In this document: positions 47,964 through 57,255 of the stretch, in pieces | How the letters are laid out: each line of letters starts with the position of its first letter | Numbering within the stretch: position 1 is the first letter of the stretch | DNA from: Bacteroidota bacterium | GTDB taxonomy: Bacteria > Bacteroidota > Bacteroidia > B-17B0 > Aurantibacillaceae | Reading direction: 5' to 3' | DNA: 64,000 bases | Assembly (NCBI GenBank): GCA_020403265.1 | Contig: JADBXZ010000002.1 | Span: 1-64,000, forward strand | Notes under the pieces: model-generated | Database searches by the model: none | What the model saw: the letters and a program-made list of their open reading frames with translations, nothing else | What the model was told of the DNA's origin: nothing | Position numbers and translations under genes: made by a program

Positions 47964-48989
47964 TTATTCTATGGTCCAGGTTACTAAACCATCGTTTGTA
48001 AATTTAAATGCTTGTGTATTACCACCTAATTGATTAATTGCTGCTGCTACTTTTAGTTTAGTCACTGCAGGACAATAAAAAAACATAAAGCCACCACCAC
48101 CGGCACCGCTTATTTTTCCACCTGTAGCACCGCTTGAAATTGCAGCATCATAAATGGTATCAATTAAGTTGTTGGATATACTGTTAGCCATTTGCTTTTT
48201 ATTGTGCCAGCCAAAATGCAGAATTTCTCCCAGTTTATTTAAATTACCTTGCAGCAAAGCTTCTTTCATATGTAAGGCCTGTTCTTTTAGATTATGCATG
48301 GCATCAACACTTTTGGTGTTTTTATCATTTACATTTTTAACCTGTTCGTTGATAATATTTGCCGAAAGCCTTTGTGTAGCCGTAAAATACAACAATAAAT
48401 TATGCTCTAATTCATTTAGAATGGTTGGCTTTAAACTTAAAGGATTAACAATCACTTTATCATTTCCAAAAAACTCTAAATAATTGATTCCACCAAATGT
48501 AGCGGCGTATTGGTCTTGTTTACCGCCAGCCATTTTTAAATCTATCCGTTCAATTTCAAAAGCCAGGTGAGCAATGTCATACTTGCCTAAGGGTAATTTT
48601 AACCATTCAACAAAGGCTCCCAAAAGAGAAACCACAATGGTAGAGGATGTACCCAACCCCGAGCCTTGAGGGGCTTCAATATAGCTGGTTAACTTAAAGC
48701 TTTGAGCCGGTAAATTAAATTGTTTGATGATGCGATTGTAAACGCCAATAAATAATTCAAAGCCTTCTGCCAACGCTAATTCTCTTTTACTATCAACGCT
48801 TAGTTTTTTTTCTTGCCCGTCAATAACAAATTCAATTTTATTGGATGTAGTGGGTTCAAGACTTGCGTATGCGTATAAATTAATAGTGGCATTTAAAATG
48901 GCCCCTCCGTATATGTCAGAGTATGGGCTCACATCGGTACCGCCACCGGCTAATCCTATTCTTAAAGGGGCTTTGCTTCTAATGATCAT
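47964..48989 (-). CDS. GHMP kinase, D-glycero-D-manno-heptose 7-phosphate kinase-like
   Basis: The 341-residue protein has the HddA-type start RSKAPLRIGLAGGGTDVSPY, the GHMP ATP loop PQGSGLGTSSTIVVS, KMAGGKQDQYAATFGG and the C-terminal GKISGAGGGGFMFF. HddA phosphorylates heptose 7-phosphate at C1 on the way to GDP-D-glycero-alpha-D-manno-heptose for surface glycans. No other heptose genes (gmhA, gmhB, hddC) are in the window, so the substrate is tentative; fucose and other sugar kinases are close relatives. It is packed between purC (6 bases) and yajQ (7 bases). Confidence 0.82.
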   Translation of the reverse strand: MIIRSKAPLRIGLAGGGTDVSPYSDIYGGAILNATINLYAYASLEPTTSNKIEFVIDGQEKKLSVDSKRELALAEGFELFIGVYNRIIKQFNLPAQSFKLTSYIEAPQGSGLGTSSTIVVSLLGAFVEWLKLPLGKYDIAHLAFEIERIDLKMAGGKQDQYAATFGGINYLEFFGNDKVIVNPLSLKPTILNELEHNLLLYFTATQRLSANIINEQVKNVNDKNTKSVDAMHNLKEQALHMKEALLQGNLNKLGEILHFGWHNKKQMANSISNNLIDTIYDAAISSGATGGKISGAGGGGFMFFYCPAVTKLKVAAAINQLGGNTQAFKFTNDGLVTWTIE

Positions 48990-48996
48990 TAAAAAA

Positions 48997-49485
48997 TTAT
49001 TTCATATTTATAAATTGCAATGGAATTTCATAATTCCCTTTTCTGCACAAAGCAATAACAGCCTGTAAATCATCAATGTTTTTACTGCTTACCCGAATGA
49101 TATCATCCATGATTTGAGCAGTTACTTTAATCTTACTATCTTTAATATCTTTCAGGATTTTTTTTGAGGCTTCTTTCTCTATGCCTTGTCTTACTTTAAT
49201 ATCTTTCTTAATCATTGGTCCGCTTGGGTAGTGATCTTTGCTTTCATCTAAACCTCTCGGATCCAAACCTTGTTTAATCATGCGACTATGGATGGCATCC
49301 AATATAGCATCAAGTCGCATATCATTTTCTGTAGATATGTTCACAACCAAATCTTTTTTATTTAATTCAATGGTGCTTTTACTGTCTCTAAAATCCCAAC
49401 GGTTTAAAATATCCTTTTTGGCAACATTAATGGCATTATCCATTAACTGAACATCTAACTTACTTGAAATATCAAATGACGGCAT
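48997..49485 (-). CDS. yajQ: YajQ family nucleotide-binding protein
   Basis: The 162-residue protein starts MPSFDISSKLDVQLMDNAIN and contains NRWDFRDSKSTIELN, the middle SRMIKQGLDPRGLD and the C-terminal VRVSSK-like IIRVSSKNIDDLQAVIALCR, the YajQ pattern of two ferredoxin-like domains. Some members bind cyclic di-GMP and affect transcription in Xanthomonas; whether this one does cannot be seen. The ATG at 49485 is preferred over a start 39 bases upstream because all family members start at MPSFD. It is the first gene of the yajQ-GHMP kinase-purC-leuS run. Confidence 0.92.
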   Translation of the reverse strand: MPSFDISSKLDVQLMDNAINVAKKDILNRWDFRDSKSTIELNKKDLVVNISTENDMRLDAILDAIHSRMIKQGLDPRGLDESKDHYPSGPMIKKDIKVRQGIEKEASKKILKDIKDSKIKVTAQIMDDIIRVSSKNIDDLQAVIALCRKGNYEIPLQFINMK

Positions 49486-49537
49486 AATAAAAATTTGGTT
49501 TAAATTTAACCATTTTAAAGGCACCGGAAAATAAATT

Positions 49538-50278
49538 TTGAAACAACTCCTTCAGATACTTTTACTTTTTAGCATAGGCATTTGTTCTTGCATAAAGCAG
49601 GAGTCTTCGGTTATGCTTGCGAAAAGATCCAATTTAAAAATGACAGGAATTATTAAGGTTGAGGCGAAAAAACATTACCTGGAGGAACTTTACGACAGTT
49701 TGGGATTAGTTAAGATTTCCGATTTTTCCGAGAGTATCTTGTACCGTCCTGCCTATTCGGATACGCTTAATTTTTTAAAAATAAATCTTTACAAAAGCTT
49801 AAAAACCGGTTACCTTCCATTGCCTGTATTACAACAACTCATCAAGGCGCAATCATACTTAGATAGTTTATCTTCTTGTTTAAAGTTAATTGTTTACGAT
49901 GGGGTTAGGCCTTTACATGTTCAGCAGATGATGTGGGATAGTTTAAAACTGCCAAATCATCAAAAATATGGCTATATTGCGGCTCCTAGCTATAACAGCC
50001 TGCATAATTATGGTTGTGCTGTTGATGTTGGAATAGACAGCTGCGGGATTGAATGGGATTTCGGTACACGTTTTGATACTTTTGATTCGCTGAGTGCCCC
50101 GGTATGTGAAGGGTTATTTTTAAAAACAAAACGCTTAAGTCATCTTCAGTATCAGCACCGAGTTATCTTGCGAAAAGCGATGCATGCAGCACGATTTTAC
50201 GGAATTACAAGTGAATGGTGGCATTTTAATTATTGTTCATTAGATCAAGCTAAGTTAAATTTTGTTTTAATCAAATGA
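49538..50278 (+). CDS. M15D D-alanyl-D-alanine dipeptidase-like lipoprotein
   Basis: The 246-residue protein has a lipoprotein signal (ICSC, lipid-bearing Cys18), a YRPAYSDTLNFL segment, DGVRPLHVQQ, the zinc-site motif SLHNYGCAVD (His156, Asp163), and EWWHFNY (Glu226, His229). That is the full VanX/DdpX active site, so it should cleave D-Ala-D-Ala or related peptides in the periplasm. The non-resistance members recycle cell-wall peptides; there is no van cluster here. A TTG start is used. It overlaps the next gene by 4 bases. Confidence 0.88.
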   Translation: MKQLLQILLLFSIGICSCIKQESSVMLAKRSNLKMTGIIKVEAKKHYLEELYDSLGLVKISDFSESILYRPAYSDTLNFLKINLYKSLKTGYLPLPVLQQLIKAQSYLDSLSSCLKLIVYDGVRPLHVQQMMWDSLKLPNHQKYGYIAAPSYNSLHNYGCAVDVGIDSCGIEWDFGTRFDTFDSLSAPVCEGLFLKTKRLSHLQYQHRVILRKAMHAARFYGITSEWWHFNYCSLDQAKLNFVLIK

Positions 50279-51486
50279 TGAATAGAAAGAAACTGGTTAT
50301 TGTCGGAGGTGGATCATCTGCATTGTTGTTGGCTTGCGAACTGAATCTAAAAATTTTTGATGTGCATATATATGACTCAAATGCTGCACTGGGTAGAAAG
50401 TTTTTGGTAGCAGGCGATGGAGGATTGAATTTAACGCACGTTGAAAATCCGGTTGATTTTCTAAAAAGGTATAATCCAAGCGCTTTTATTCAAAAGGCAT
50501 TTAATGATTTTAATAATGATGATTTAAGGCGCTGGCTTAAAGAAAAGTTGGATATTGATACTTATGTTGGAAGCAGTGGAAAAATTTTTCCAATAAAGGG
50601 TATTAAACCTATTCAAGTGCTAAATAGGTTTCTAAGTTTTATAAAGTCAAATGGCGCAACGATTCACTATAAACATACCTTAAAATCAATTAACGAGACC
50701 AGTTTGGTGTTTGAAACACCTGAGGGCGACTTAAACGTGACTGGTGAAATCGTTGTGTTTTGTTTAGGAGGAGCATCGTGGCCCGTAACAGGCAGTAATG
50801 GTTTATGGGCGAAGTTATTTACAAGCAAAAACATTCAAACTAATCAATTTGAACCAAGCAATTGTAGCTTTAAAATGGAGTGGCCTGATAAATTTAAGAA
50901 AAATTTATTTGGGCAGGCACTCAAAAATTGTGTATACAAGGTTAACGATAAAACAAGTTCAGGCGAAACAGTAATAACTGAATTTGGAATTGAAGGAAAT
51001 GGAGTATATCCGTTAAGTGAGGAAATACGTATGAGTATTCGTGCACATCAGAAGGCTTTATTATCAATTGATTTTAAACCCCAATTGACAATAAATCAGA
51101 TAAAAAATAAGTTGGAGAGTTCAAAAGAAACGAATAGAGGACAAACCTTAAAGATAAGTCTGAAATTAAATCCTATTCAGATTGAATTAGTAAAACAGCA
51201 ATGTGATAAAAGCGATTATTTAAATAATGAGCATCTGGCTAAAAAGCTAAAAAATATACAGTTAGAAATAACAGATTGTGGCGATATTGAGGACGCAATT
51301 TCCAGCGCTGGAGGCATTGCCTTATCTGAAATAAATGAAAATTTCGAGTTAAAGAAATGGCCTGGTCATTTTGCAATAGGTGAAATGCTTGATTATGATG
51401 CACCTACTGGGGGTTATTTATTACAATCTTGTTTTTCGATGGCGCACCAGCTTGCTAAACATCTCAATACATACTCTAAATCTTAG
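50275..51486 (+). CDS. HI0933-family NAD(P)/FAD-dependent oxidoreductase
   Basis: The 403-residue flavoprotein has the FAD-binding loop LVIVGGGSSALLLACEL, GRKFLVAGDGGLNLTH, a second FAD contact VVFCLGGASWPVTGSNG, and the C-terminal SAGGIALSEIN with GEMLDYDAPTGGYLLQSCFSMA. This is the HI0933/YhiN (BaiN-like) group; the TIGR03862 subgroup seems the closest, from memory. The physiological substrate of most members is unknown. The start codon lies in an ATGATG overlap with the dipeptidase gene, so the two are co-translated, though no functional link is evident. Confidence 0.85.
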   Translation: MMNRKKLVIVGGGSSALLLACELNLKIFDVHIYDSNAALGRKFLVAGDGGLNLTHVENPVDFLKRYNPSAFIQKAFNDFNNDDLRRWLKEKLDIDTYVGSSGKIFPIKGIKPIQVLNRFLSFIKSNGATIHYKHTLKSINETSLVFETPEGDLNVTGEIVVFCLGGASWPVTGSNGLWAKLFTSKNIQTNQFEPSNCSFKMEWPDKFKKNLFGQALKNCVYKVNDKTSSGETVITEFGIEGNGVYPLSEEIRMSIRAHQKALLSIDFKPQLTINQIKNKLESSKETNRGQTLKISLKLNPIQIELVKQQCDKSDYLNNEHLAKKLKNIQLEITDCGDIEDAISSAGGIALSEINENFELKKWPGHFAIGEMLDYDAPTGGYLLQSCFSMAHQLAKHLNTYSKS

Positions 51487-51561
51487 TATTAAATTTTAGG
51501 CTTTTAGTCTAATTTATCCACAGTGGTTTATAACTTTTAGAGGGGTTTAATCGTTTTAGTT

Positions 51562-51569
51562 TAAATTTG
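51562..51569 (+). promoter_or_regulatory. Candidate -7 box for the enoyl-CoA hydratase gene
   Basis: TAAATTTG matches TAnnTTTG exactly, 18 bases before the ATG at 51588. The upstream TTTTAG is a poor -33 box. Its place also argues against the alternative TTG start at 51567, which would fall inside the promoter. Confidence 0.4.
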
Positions 51570-51587
51570 CTTCTTTATAAAACAACT

Positions 51588-52376
51588 ATGGTGGCTACAA
51601 CAGAATTTATTTTAAGTGAAGTAAAAAATGGTGTTTTGGTGATTACGATTAACCGACCTGATAAATTAAATGCTCTTAACAAACAAACTATTGAGGAGCT
51701 GCATGACACGCTTGTAGAAGCTGAAAACATGAACGATATTAATGCAGTCATTTTAACCGGTGCGGGGCAAAAAGCATTTGTTGCAGGTGCAGATATTGCT
51801 GAGTTTGCAAATTTCTCGGTTGAACAAGGAAAACAATTGAGTTCTATAGGACATTTTAAAATATTTAATTTCATTGAGAACTATAGTAAGCCTATTATAG
51901 CGGCCGTTAACGGTTTTGCTTTAGGTGGTGGATTAGAATTAGCAATGGCTTGTCACATAAGAGTTGTAAGCGATAATGCGAAAATGGGTTTGCCCGAAGT
52001 TAGTTTGGGTGTTATACCAGGTTATGGCGGAACACAACGCTTAGCTCATTTAGTTGGAAAAGGCAAAGCCTTTGAAATGATTGTAACTGCAGACATGATA
52101 AATGCTGTAGATGCGTTAAAATGGGGCCTAGCTAATTATGTAACCACACAAGACGAATTGTTGGCAAAGTGCTTTGAAATTACTTCAAAAATTGCAACAA
52201 AGAGTCCTACTGCAATTAGAACAGCAATAAAAGTGATTAATGCCGGTTATAATAATAATTTAAATGGCTATGAGGTAGAAATTGAGGAATTTGGCAAATC
52301 ATTTGGTACAGGCGATTTTAAGGAGGGCGTAGCTGCATTTTTAGAAAAACGAAAACCAAGTTTTAGAGGCAATTAA
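51588..52376 (+). CDS. Enoyl-CoA hydratase/isomerase (crotonase) family protein
   Basis: The 262-residue protein is a crotonase: NRPDKLNALN, AGQKAFVAGADIAEFA (CoA pocket), NGFALGGGLELAMACH (oxyanion hole) and GLPEVSLGVIPGYGGTQRL, which supplies the two catalytic Glu positions. It would hydrate short-chain enoyl-CoA in beta-oxidation or crotonyl-CoA in butyrate-type metabolism. I chose the ATG at 51588 (MVATTEFILSEVKNG) over an upstream TTG. It stands alone, without thiolase or dehydrogenase genes beside it. Confidence 0.92.
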   Translation: MVATTEFILSEVKNGVLVITINRPDKLNALNKQTIEELHDTLVEAENMNDINAVILTGAGQKAFVAGADIAEFANFSVEQGKQLSSIGHFKIFNFIENYSKPIIAAVNGFALGGGLELAMACHIRVVSDNAKMGLPEVSLGVIPGYGGTQRLAHLVGKGKAFEMIVTADMINAVDALKWGLANYVTTQDELLAKCFEITSKIATKSPTAIRTAIKVINAGYNNNLNGYEVEIEEFGKSFGTGDFKEGVAAFLEKRKPSFRGN

Positions 52377-52469
52377 TTGCTGTTTCTTCAAGGGTTCTTT
52401 AACTTTATTACGTTAAAAACTAATCCATAGGTGGATAATTTGTTCGTGCTGTTTATTTATTTTTAGAAA

Positions 52470-55010
52470 GTGAATTCTTTTAAAAAGATTGGCTTCTACC
52501 TGTTCGTCGCATTATCATTTGTGGCTGCTTTCTTTTTTTATCGAAAACTGAAAGAATCCAAAAAGCCAACAGTTAATGCAATTAGTTTTATACCTGACAG
52601 TTGTTCAATTTATTTAACCAGTAAAAACCTTCGTGGGTTGAATGAACTTGTTAACCAGCAGAATTTAATTATCGATAAACTGAACTCAAATGTTTCCTTC
52701 AATCAGTATACTCAATTACTTGCATACATTGATTCGATTGCATCTAAAACATCTAGTTCAGATCTGTTTTCTGATAATGCATTTCATTTCGCAAATTATC
52801 AGAAAAATCAATCATGGATCCTAACGTTTAATTGTCCATCAGTTTCAGGAACGGAAGAAGTGACATCCTTTTTACAAAGCCAATTAAAAGCAAATTTTAA
52901 TGAAAGTCATTACCACTTTAATTATGGTAAGTCCGATGTTTATTTTTTAGTTGTTAAAGGTGTTGTTTGTTTTAGTAACAATCAGGATTTGCTGGAAAAA
53001 ATCATCAACGGTAAACATAAACAATTTGTTCAGTCTAAAGAATATGCAAAGTACAAACAAACCCTTGAAGGTAATTCGCAATTAAATGTATTTGTTCAAA
53101 CTCCATTAAGCACTAAGGAAAGTAAAGGTTTTAGTTTGCCGGGTATTTTAGAGAACAGTCATTTTGCATTCAATACAGTGTTTAGTCCAGATAAAATTAA
53201 AGCTATTGGAGTTATTAGTCCTGACTCCAATTCGGTTCTGAGTTTATTGCATAATCAAGAACCAGGCTCGTTTGAGGAGGGAGAGCAATTACCTTATCAT
53301 TTAGTTGAGCTTAAACAATATTATGCCGGTTCATTTCAATCCTTGTTAAACTCAACGGATGCTTTTAATAAAGCAACCGATTCATTAAAGTATAATGTGG
53401 AGAAAGAATTTAAATTAAACATTGCAGATAAAATAACGGCTTTTAAGATTAATCAATCCATTGAACAAAATATATTAATTCGGCTAAAAGATAGTTCCCT
53501 TGGTAGCTCGCACGTATTAATGATGAAGGATTCAGTATATACTATCGGAAACGATAATTTATTTAAGTTAAAAAGTGAAACACAGTTTTTTGAACCTTTT
53601 ATTCATACACCCTTTAAGTTTGTTTGGATGAAAAACGAGAATCTCTATTTCTTTGAATCAAAGAAAACAGCGGAGGAAGTTATTGCAATGATTCAATCAC
53701 AAAGAAATTTATTAAGCAATAAGGGCATCATGAATTGCCTTGAACAGGAATTAACAGAAAAGGTAAATTATCTTTATTACGAAGCTCCTAATTTAAACAA
53801 CGGTAATATCAATAATTATATTCAGTTGAATAAATCAAACTATCAGAACTTTAAAAATTTCGTATTCACTTGCACTAATTCTAAAGCCGGGTTTAACGCC
53901 CGAATGAGCTTAAATTATGAACAAGAGAGTAGTAGCATAAATGGAAAGTTAATCTGGAGTTGCAAACTTGATACGATTAGTAATTATACTCCAGCGGCCT
54001 TTACCAATCATCTAACCAATGAAAAAGAAATTGTAACACAGGATATAACGAACCAGCTTTATCTAATTAATTCAAAAGGTTCTATTGTTTGGAAAAAGAA
54101 AATAAACGAAGCGATAAAGTCAGAGATTTTCACAGTAGATATTTTTAAAAACAATAAAAATCAGCTTTTATTTAGCACTTCAAACTACTTGCATTTGATT
54201 GACAGGAATGGAAATTATGTCCAAGGATATCCGGTTAAATTACCTGCCAGATCTACAAATCCATTAGCTGTGTTTGATTACGATAATGATAAAAATTACC
54301 GATTATTTATTGCCTGCTCAAATAGTAAAATATATAATTATACGATTTATGGTTTAAAGGCTGATGGATACGTTCCTTTTAGTACAGAAGCAGAAGTTAC
54401 TTTACCATTACAGTATGTTAAAGTAGGATTAAGTGATTATCTGGTTACTACAGACCTAAGGGGCACAATTTATACAATAAGTCGTAAAGGAGAAGGCAGA
54501 ATCGGACTAAAAAATAAATGTGTTCAGGAATGTAAAGGCTTTTATGTGGAGTCAGCCAACAACATTCAAAACACCTATTTCTGTTATCTGGATGAGGAGA
54601 ACAGCAGTTTACATAAAATTTCATTTACTGATAAGAAAGAAATTTATAAGGTAAAAGCTGACGAAAAAATTAAAATGTATAACTTTGCTTTGGTTGATGA
54701 TAATAAAAAGAAAGATGTTTGCTACACCAGTGGAAATAAGGCTTTTGCATACGACTTCAATGGAAGCTTGATCTTTGAAAAAACCTGTTCAGATAACGTA
54801 TATTTTATAAACACATTTACAAATGAGCATTTAAGTAAATTACTTATTAGTGATTCCTCAAAAAAGATATTGTCTGTGTTAGACTTAAATAATACAAAAA
54901 AGAGCATCTACAATTCTAATAGTAGCGGATTAGTAATGGATATTTTTAAAAATAATGTATATTACCTTATTTTCTCAGGACAGGGGTATATCAATTGCAC
55001 TGAACTGTAA
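52470..55010 (+). CDS. Membrane-anchored protein of unknown function with a beta-propeller-like C-terminus
   Basis: I do not recognise a family with certainty. The 846-residue protein has one N-terminal membrane helix (about 7-24) and then an extracytoplasmic body. Residues 35-500 have a DUF3352-like feel (FIPDSCSIYLTSKNL, SWILTFNCPSV, a repeated S-N-N-Q-D-L-L-E-K-I motif). From about 510 (TNEKEIVTQDITNQLYLINSKG) the strand pattern resembles a PQQ/WD-type propeller of short blades (LLFSTSNYLHLIDRNGNYVQG, LYLINSKGSIVWKKKIN). The start is GTG. It stands alone, convergent with purM. A surface-scaffold role is a guess. Confidence 0.7.
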   Translation: MNSFKKIGFYLFVALSFVAAFFFYRKLKESKKPTVNAISFIPDSCSIYLTSKNLRGLNELVNQQNLIIDKLNSNVSFNQYTQLLAYIDSIASKTSSSDLFSDNAFHFANYQKNQSWILTFNCPSVSGTEEVTSFLQSQLKANFNESHYHFNYGKSDVYFLVVKGVVCFSNNQDLLEKIINGKHKQFVQSKEYAKYKQTLEGNSQLNVFVQTPLSTKESKGFSLPGILENSHFAFNTVFSPDKIKAIGVISPDSNSVLSLLHNQEPGSFEEGEQLPYHLVELKQYYAGSFQSLLNSTDAFNKATDSLKYNVEKEFKLNIADKITAFKINQSIEQNILIRLKDSSLGSSHVLMMKDSVYTIGNDNLFKLKSETQFFEPFIHTPFKFVWMKNENLYFFESKKTAEEVIAMIQSQRNLLSNKGIMNCLEQELTEKVNYLYYEAPNLNNGNINNYIQLNKSNYQNFKNFVFTCTNSKAGFNARMSLNYEQESSSINGKLIWSCKLDTISNYTPAAFTNHLTNEKEIVTQDITNQLYLINSKGSIVWKKKINEAIKSEIFTVDIFKNNKNQLLFSTSNYLHLIDRNGNYVQGYPVKLPARSTNPLAVFDYDNDKNYRLFIACSNSKIYNYTIYGLKADGYVPFSTEAEVTLPLQYVKVGLSDYLVTTDLRGTIYTISRKGEGRIGLKNKCVQECKGFYVESANNIQNTYFCYLDEENSSLHKISFTDKKEIYKVKADEKIKMYNFALVDDNKKKDVCYTSGNKAFAYDFNGSLIFEKTCSDNVYFINTFTNEHLSKLLISDSSKKILSVLDLNNTKKSIYNSNSSGLVMDIFKNNVYYLIFSGQGYINCTEL

Positions 55011-55026
55011 AGGAATTTATTCGATG

Positions 55027-56232
55027 TTAGTAAACAAATTCTCCAAACTCACTTTTAATAGTTACTTTTTTTCCTGTGCAAGATTCAACTTTTCCAATAA
55101 TTTGAGCTTCTATATTGAATGACTTTGAAATTTGGATCATCTTTTGAGCAGTCGCTTCATCAGTGTATATTTCCAAGCGATGCCCCATATTAAACACTTT
55201 GTACATTTCTTTAAAATCAGTTTCACTTTGTTCTTGAATCAGCTTAAACAATGGAGGAACAGGGAATAAATTATCTTTAATTACATGTAAATTATCCGGC
55301 AAAAAGTGTAACACTTTGGTTTGCGCGCCGCCACTGCAATGCACAATCCCGCCAATTTTAGTAATATTAATTTCACTTAATATTTTTTTAACCAAAGGCG
55401 CATAAGTTCTGGTTGGAGATAAAACTAATTTGCCTGCATCAATTGATTCTTCAACTTTTTGACCATCACGGTTAACGAAATCAACCTTTACTTTATCTGT
55501 TAAGTTCATCTTGCCGGTATAAACAACACTTTCAGGAAGAGAAGCATCATAGCTTTGCGGATATTTTATTGCAAGCGCTTTAGCAAACACATCGTGTCTG
55601 GCTGAAGTTAGCCCATTACTGCCCATTCCGCCATTATATTCATTCTCATAAGTAGCTTTACCATAACTGGCAAAACCAACAATTACCTGACCTTTGGCGA
55701 TATGGTGGTTACTGATAACTTTAGCCCTTTCCATACGAGCAACAACTGTGCTGTCAACAATAATTGTTCTAACTAAATCTCCTACATCTGCTGTTTCGCC
55801 GCCGGTGCTGTAAATACTAATACCATTAGTTCTAAGCATTTGTAAAACTTCTTCTGTTCCGTTAATGATGGCTGAAAGCACTTCTCCCGGTATAAGGTTT
55901 TTATTTCTTCCAATGGTTGATGAAAGTAAAATGTTTTCAATTGCTCCTACACAAATTAGGTCATCTACATTCATGATAACGGCATCTTGAGCAATTCCTC
56001 TCCAAATACTAATATCACCCGTTTCCTTCCAATACATATAAGCTAATGAAGATTTGGTGCCTGCACCATCGGCATGCATTACTAAACAATGTTCATTACT
56101 ACCACTTAGTTGATCAGGTACTATTTTACAAAAGGCATGCGGAAATAAACCTTTATCAATTTTAGAAATTGCAGCGTGTACATCTTCTTTTCCGGCTGAA
56201 ACGCCGCGCAACTGGTATTTGCTATCGCTCAT
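55027..56232 (-). CDS. purM: Phosphoribosylformylglycinamidine cyclo-ligase (AIR synthase)
   Basis: PurM closes the imidazole ring of AIR with ATP in purine synthesis. The 401-residue protein is of the longer Bacteroidota type and shows MHADGAGTKSSLAY, DAVIMNVDDLICVGA, STGGETADVGDLVRT, ASYGKATYENEYNGGMGSNG and HCSGGAQTKVL. All motifs of the ATP-binding and substrate loop are present. It lies 12 bases downstream of the peptidase gene in a minus-strand run of three genes with no functional theme. Confidence 0.93.
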   Translation of the reverse strand: MSDSKYQLRGVSAGKEDVHAAISKIDKGLFPHAFCKIVPDQLSGSNEHCLVMHADGAGTKSSLAYMYWKETGDISIWRGIAQDAVIMNVDDLICVGAIENILLSSTIGRNKNLIPGEVLSAIINGTEEVLQMLRTNGISIYSTGGETADVGDLVRTIIVDSTVVARMERAKVISNHHIAKGQVIVGFASYGKATYENEYNGGMGSNGLTSARHDVFAKALAIKYPQSYDASLPESVVYTGKMNLTDKVKVDFVNRDGQKVEESIDAGKLVLSPTRTYAPLVKKILSEINITKIGGIVHCSGGAQTKVLHFLPDNLHVIKDNLFPVPPLFKLIQEQSETDFKEMYKVFNMGHRLEIYTDEATAQKMIQISKSFNIEAQIIGKVESCTGKKVTIKSEFGEFVY

Positions 56233-56244
56233 CTGGCAGAATTT

Positions 56245-57240
56245 TTACAAATTTCGTAATAATACTTTATATAATTCAATTGTTGCCTCAATATCTTTTT
56301 TGCTTACTTTTTCATCTGGCGTATGTACATTATCTTCTGCGGGTCCAACAAAACACCAATCCCAAACATACTCGGCCATCTGTAATTCCTTGGCGTCACT
56401 GCCTCCACTGCCTTCTACCTCTAATTGAAATTGACATTTATTTTTTTTGGCAATATTAATTATTCTATCAACATATGCCCTTCGGGGAATTAAACTATCT
56501 CTTAAACTAATAACAGGACCTTTATGCGCCTTTACACCGTCGCTAATCCAGCTTACATCACAAATTAGTGCTTGTTGAATTTTGTATGTTTCAGCTAAAT
56601 ATTTTTGAATGTAGGAAACACTTCCTCCTCCGTGTTCTTCATAAGTTGAAAATACAATTACACCATTTTCAAGGGTTTCTGCGAGTTTTAATGCGGTATA
56701 AACGCCAAGGCGGTTATCCATGTAACAACATTGAACAAAGTCTTTATTTTCTCGCCAATCCGGCAAAAAGGATAATTCTGTACCTGTTTCAAATTCACGC
56801 TTAGCCTCGTAGGTTAGGTTTTTTTCGCCGGTTTTAGAATTAATGGAAATATGTAGCTGAGCTTGCTGAGTTCCCTTACCATCTTTCCCAATTAGTTTGA
56901 ATCCGTTTTTGCAAACAGGGCCGCCAATTTTCACTAATTGTTTACCATACCTCACCGTAAAGCCTATATTATCTATATGCGCAAAAACAGCTGTGCTTGG
57001 CTTTCCAAAAACTAAAATTAAATTATGCTGCCACTTTTTGCCATATAGCATTTTTGGTTTACAACGCCAGTTTTTCGATTCTTTCTTCACATAGTTCAGT
57101 AAAAATTCAGATAACGGGCCTTCATTGCCGCAAGGCGCCGGTATATGGCAAAGTTGCTTAAGCAGACTAAGGTTAAGCATTTCATTGCTGCTTTTTGCTT
57201 TCTTATTTGGTTTTGAACTTGTTTTTTTTTCTTGCTTCAT
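56245..57240 (-). CDS. M20/M42-type metallo-aminopeptidase
   Basis: The 331-residue protein starts with a basic lead and then LLKQLCHIPAPCGNEGPLSEFL, the entry to the M42/M20 peptidase fold. Metal ligands can be read in FAHIDNIGF (His, Asp), CYMDNRLGVYTAL (Asp), STYEEHGGG (Glu-Glu), LICDVSWISD and HTPDEKVSKKDIE (His). It should be a cytoplasmic di-zinc aminopeptidase; substrate unknown. No signal peptide is seen. Confidence 0.86.
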   Translation of the reverse strand: MKQEKKTSSKPNKKAKSSNEMLNLSLLKQLCHIPAPCGNEGPLSEFLLNYVKKESKNWRCKPKMLYGKKWQHNLILVFGKPSTAVFAHIDNIGFTVRYGKQLVKIGGPVCKNGFKLIGKDGKGTQQAQLHISINSKTGEKNLTYEAKREFETGTELSFLPDWRENKDFVQCCYMDNRLGVYTALKLAETLENGVIVFSTYEEHGGGSVSYIQKYLAETYKIQQALICDVSWISDGVKAHKGPVISLRDSLIPRRAYVDRIINIAKKNKCQFQLEVEGSGGSDAKELQMAEYVWDWCFVGPAEDNVHTPDEKVSKKDIEATIELYKVLLRNL

Positions 57241-57255
57241 TAACTTTAATTAAGG

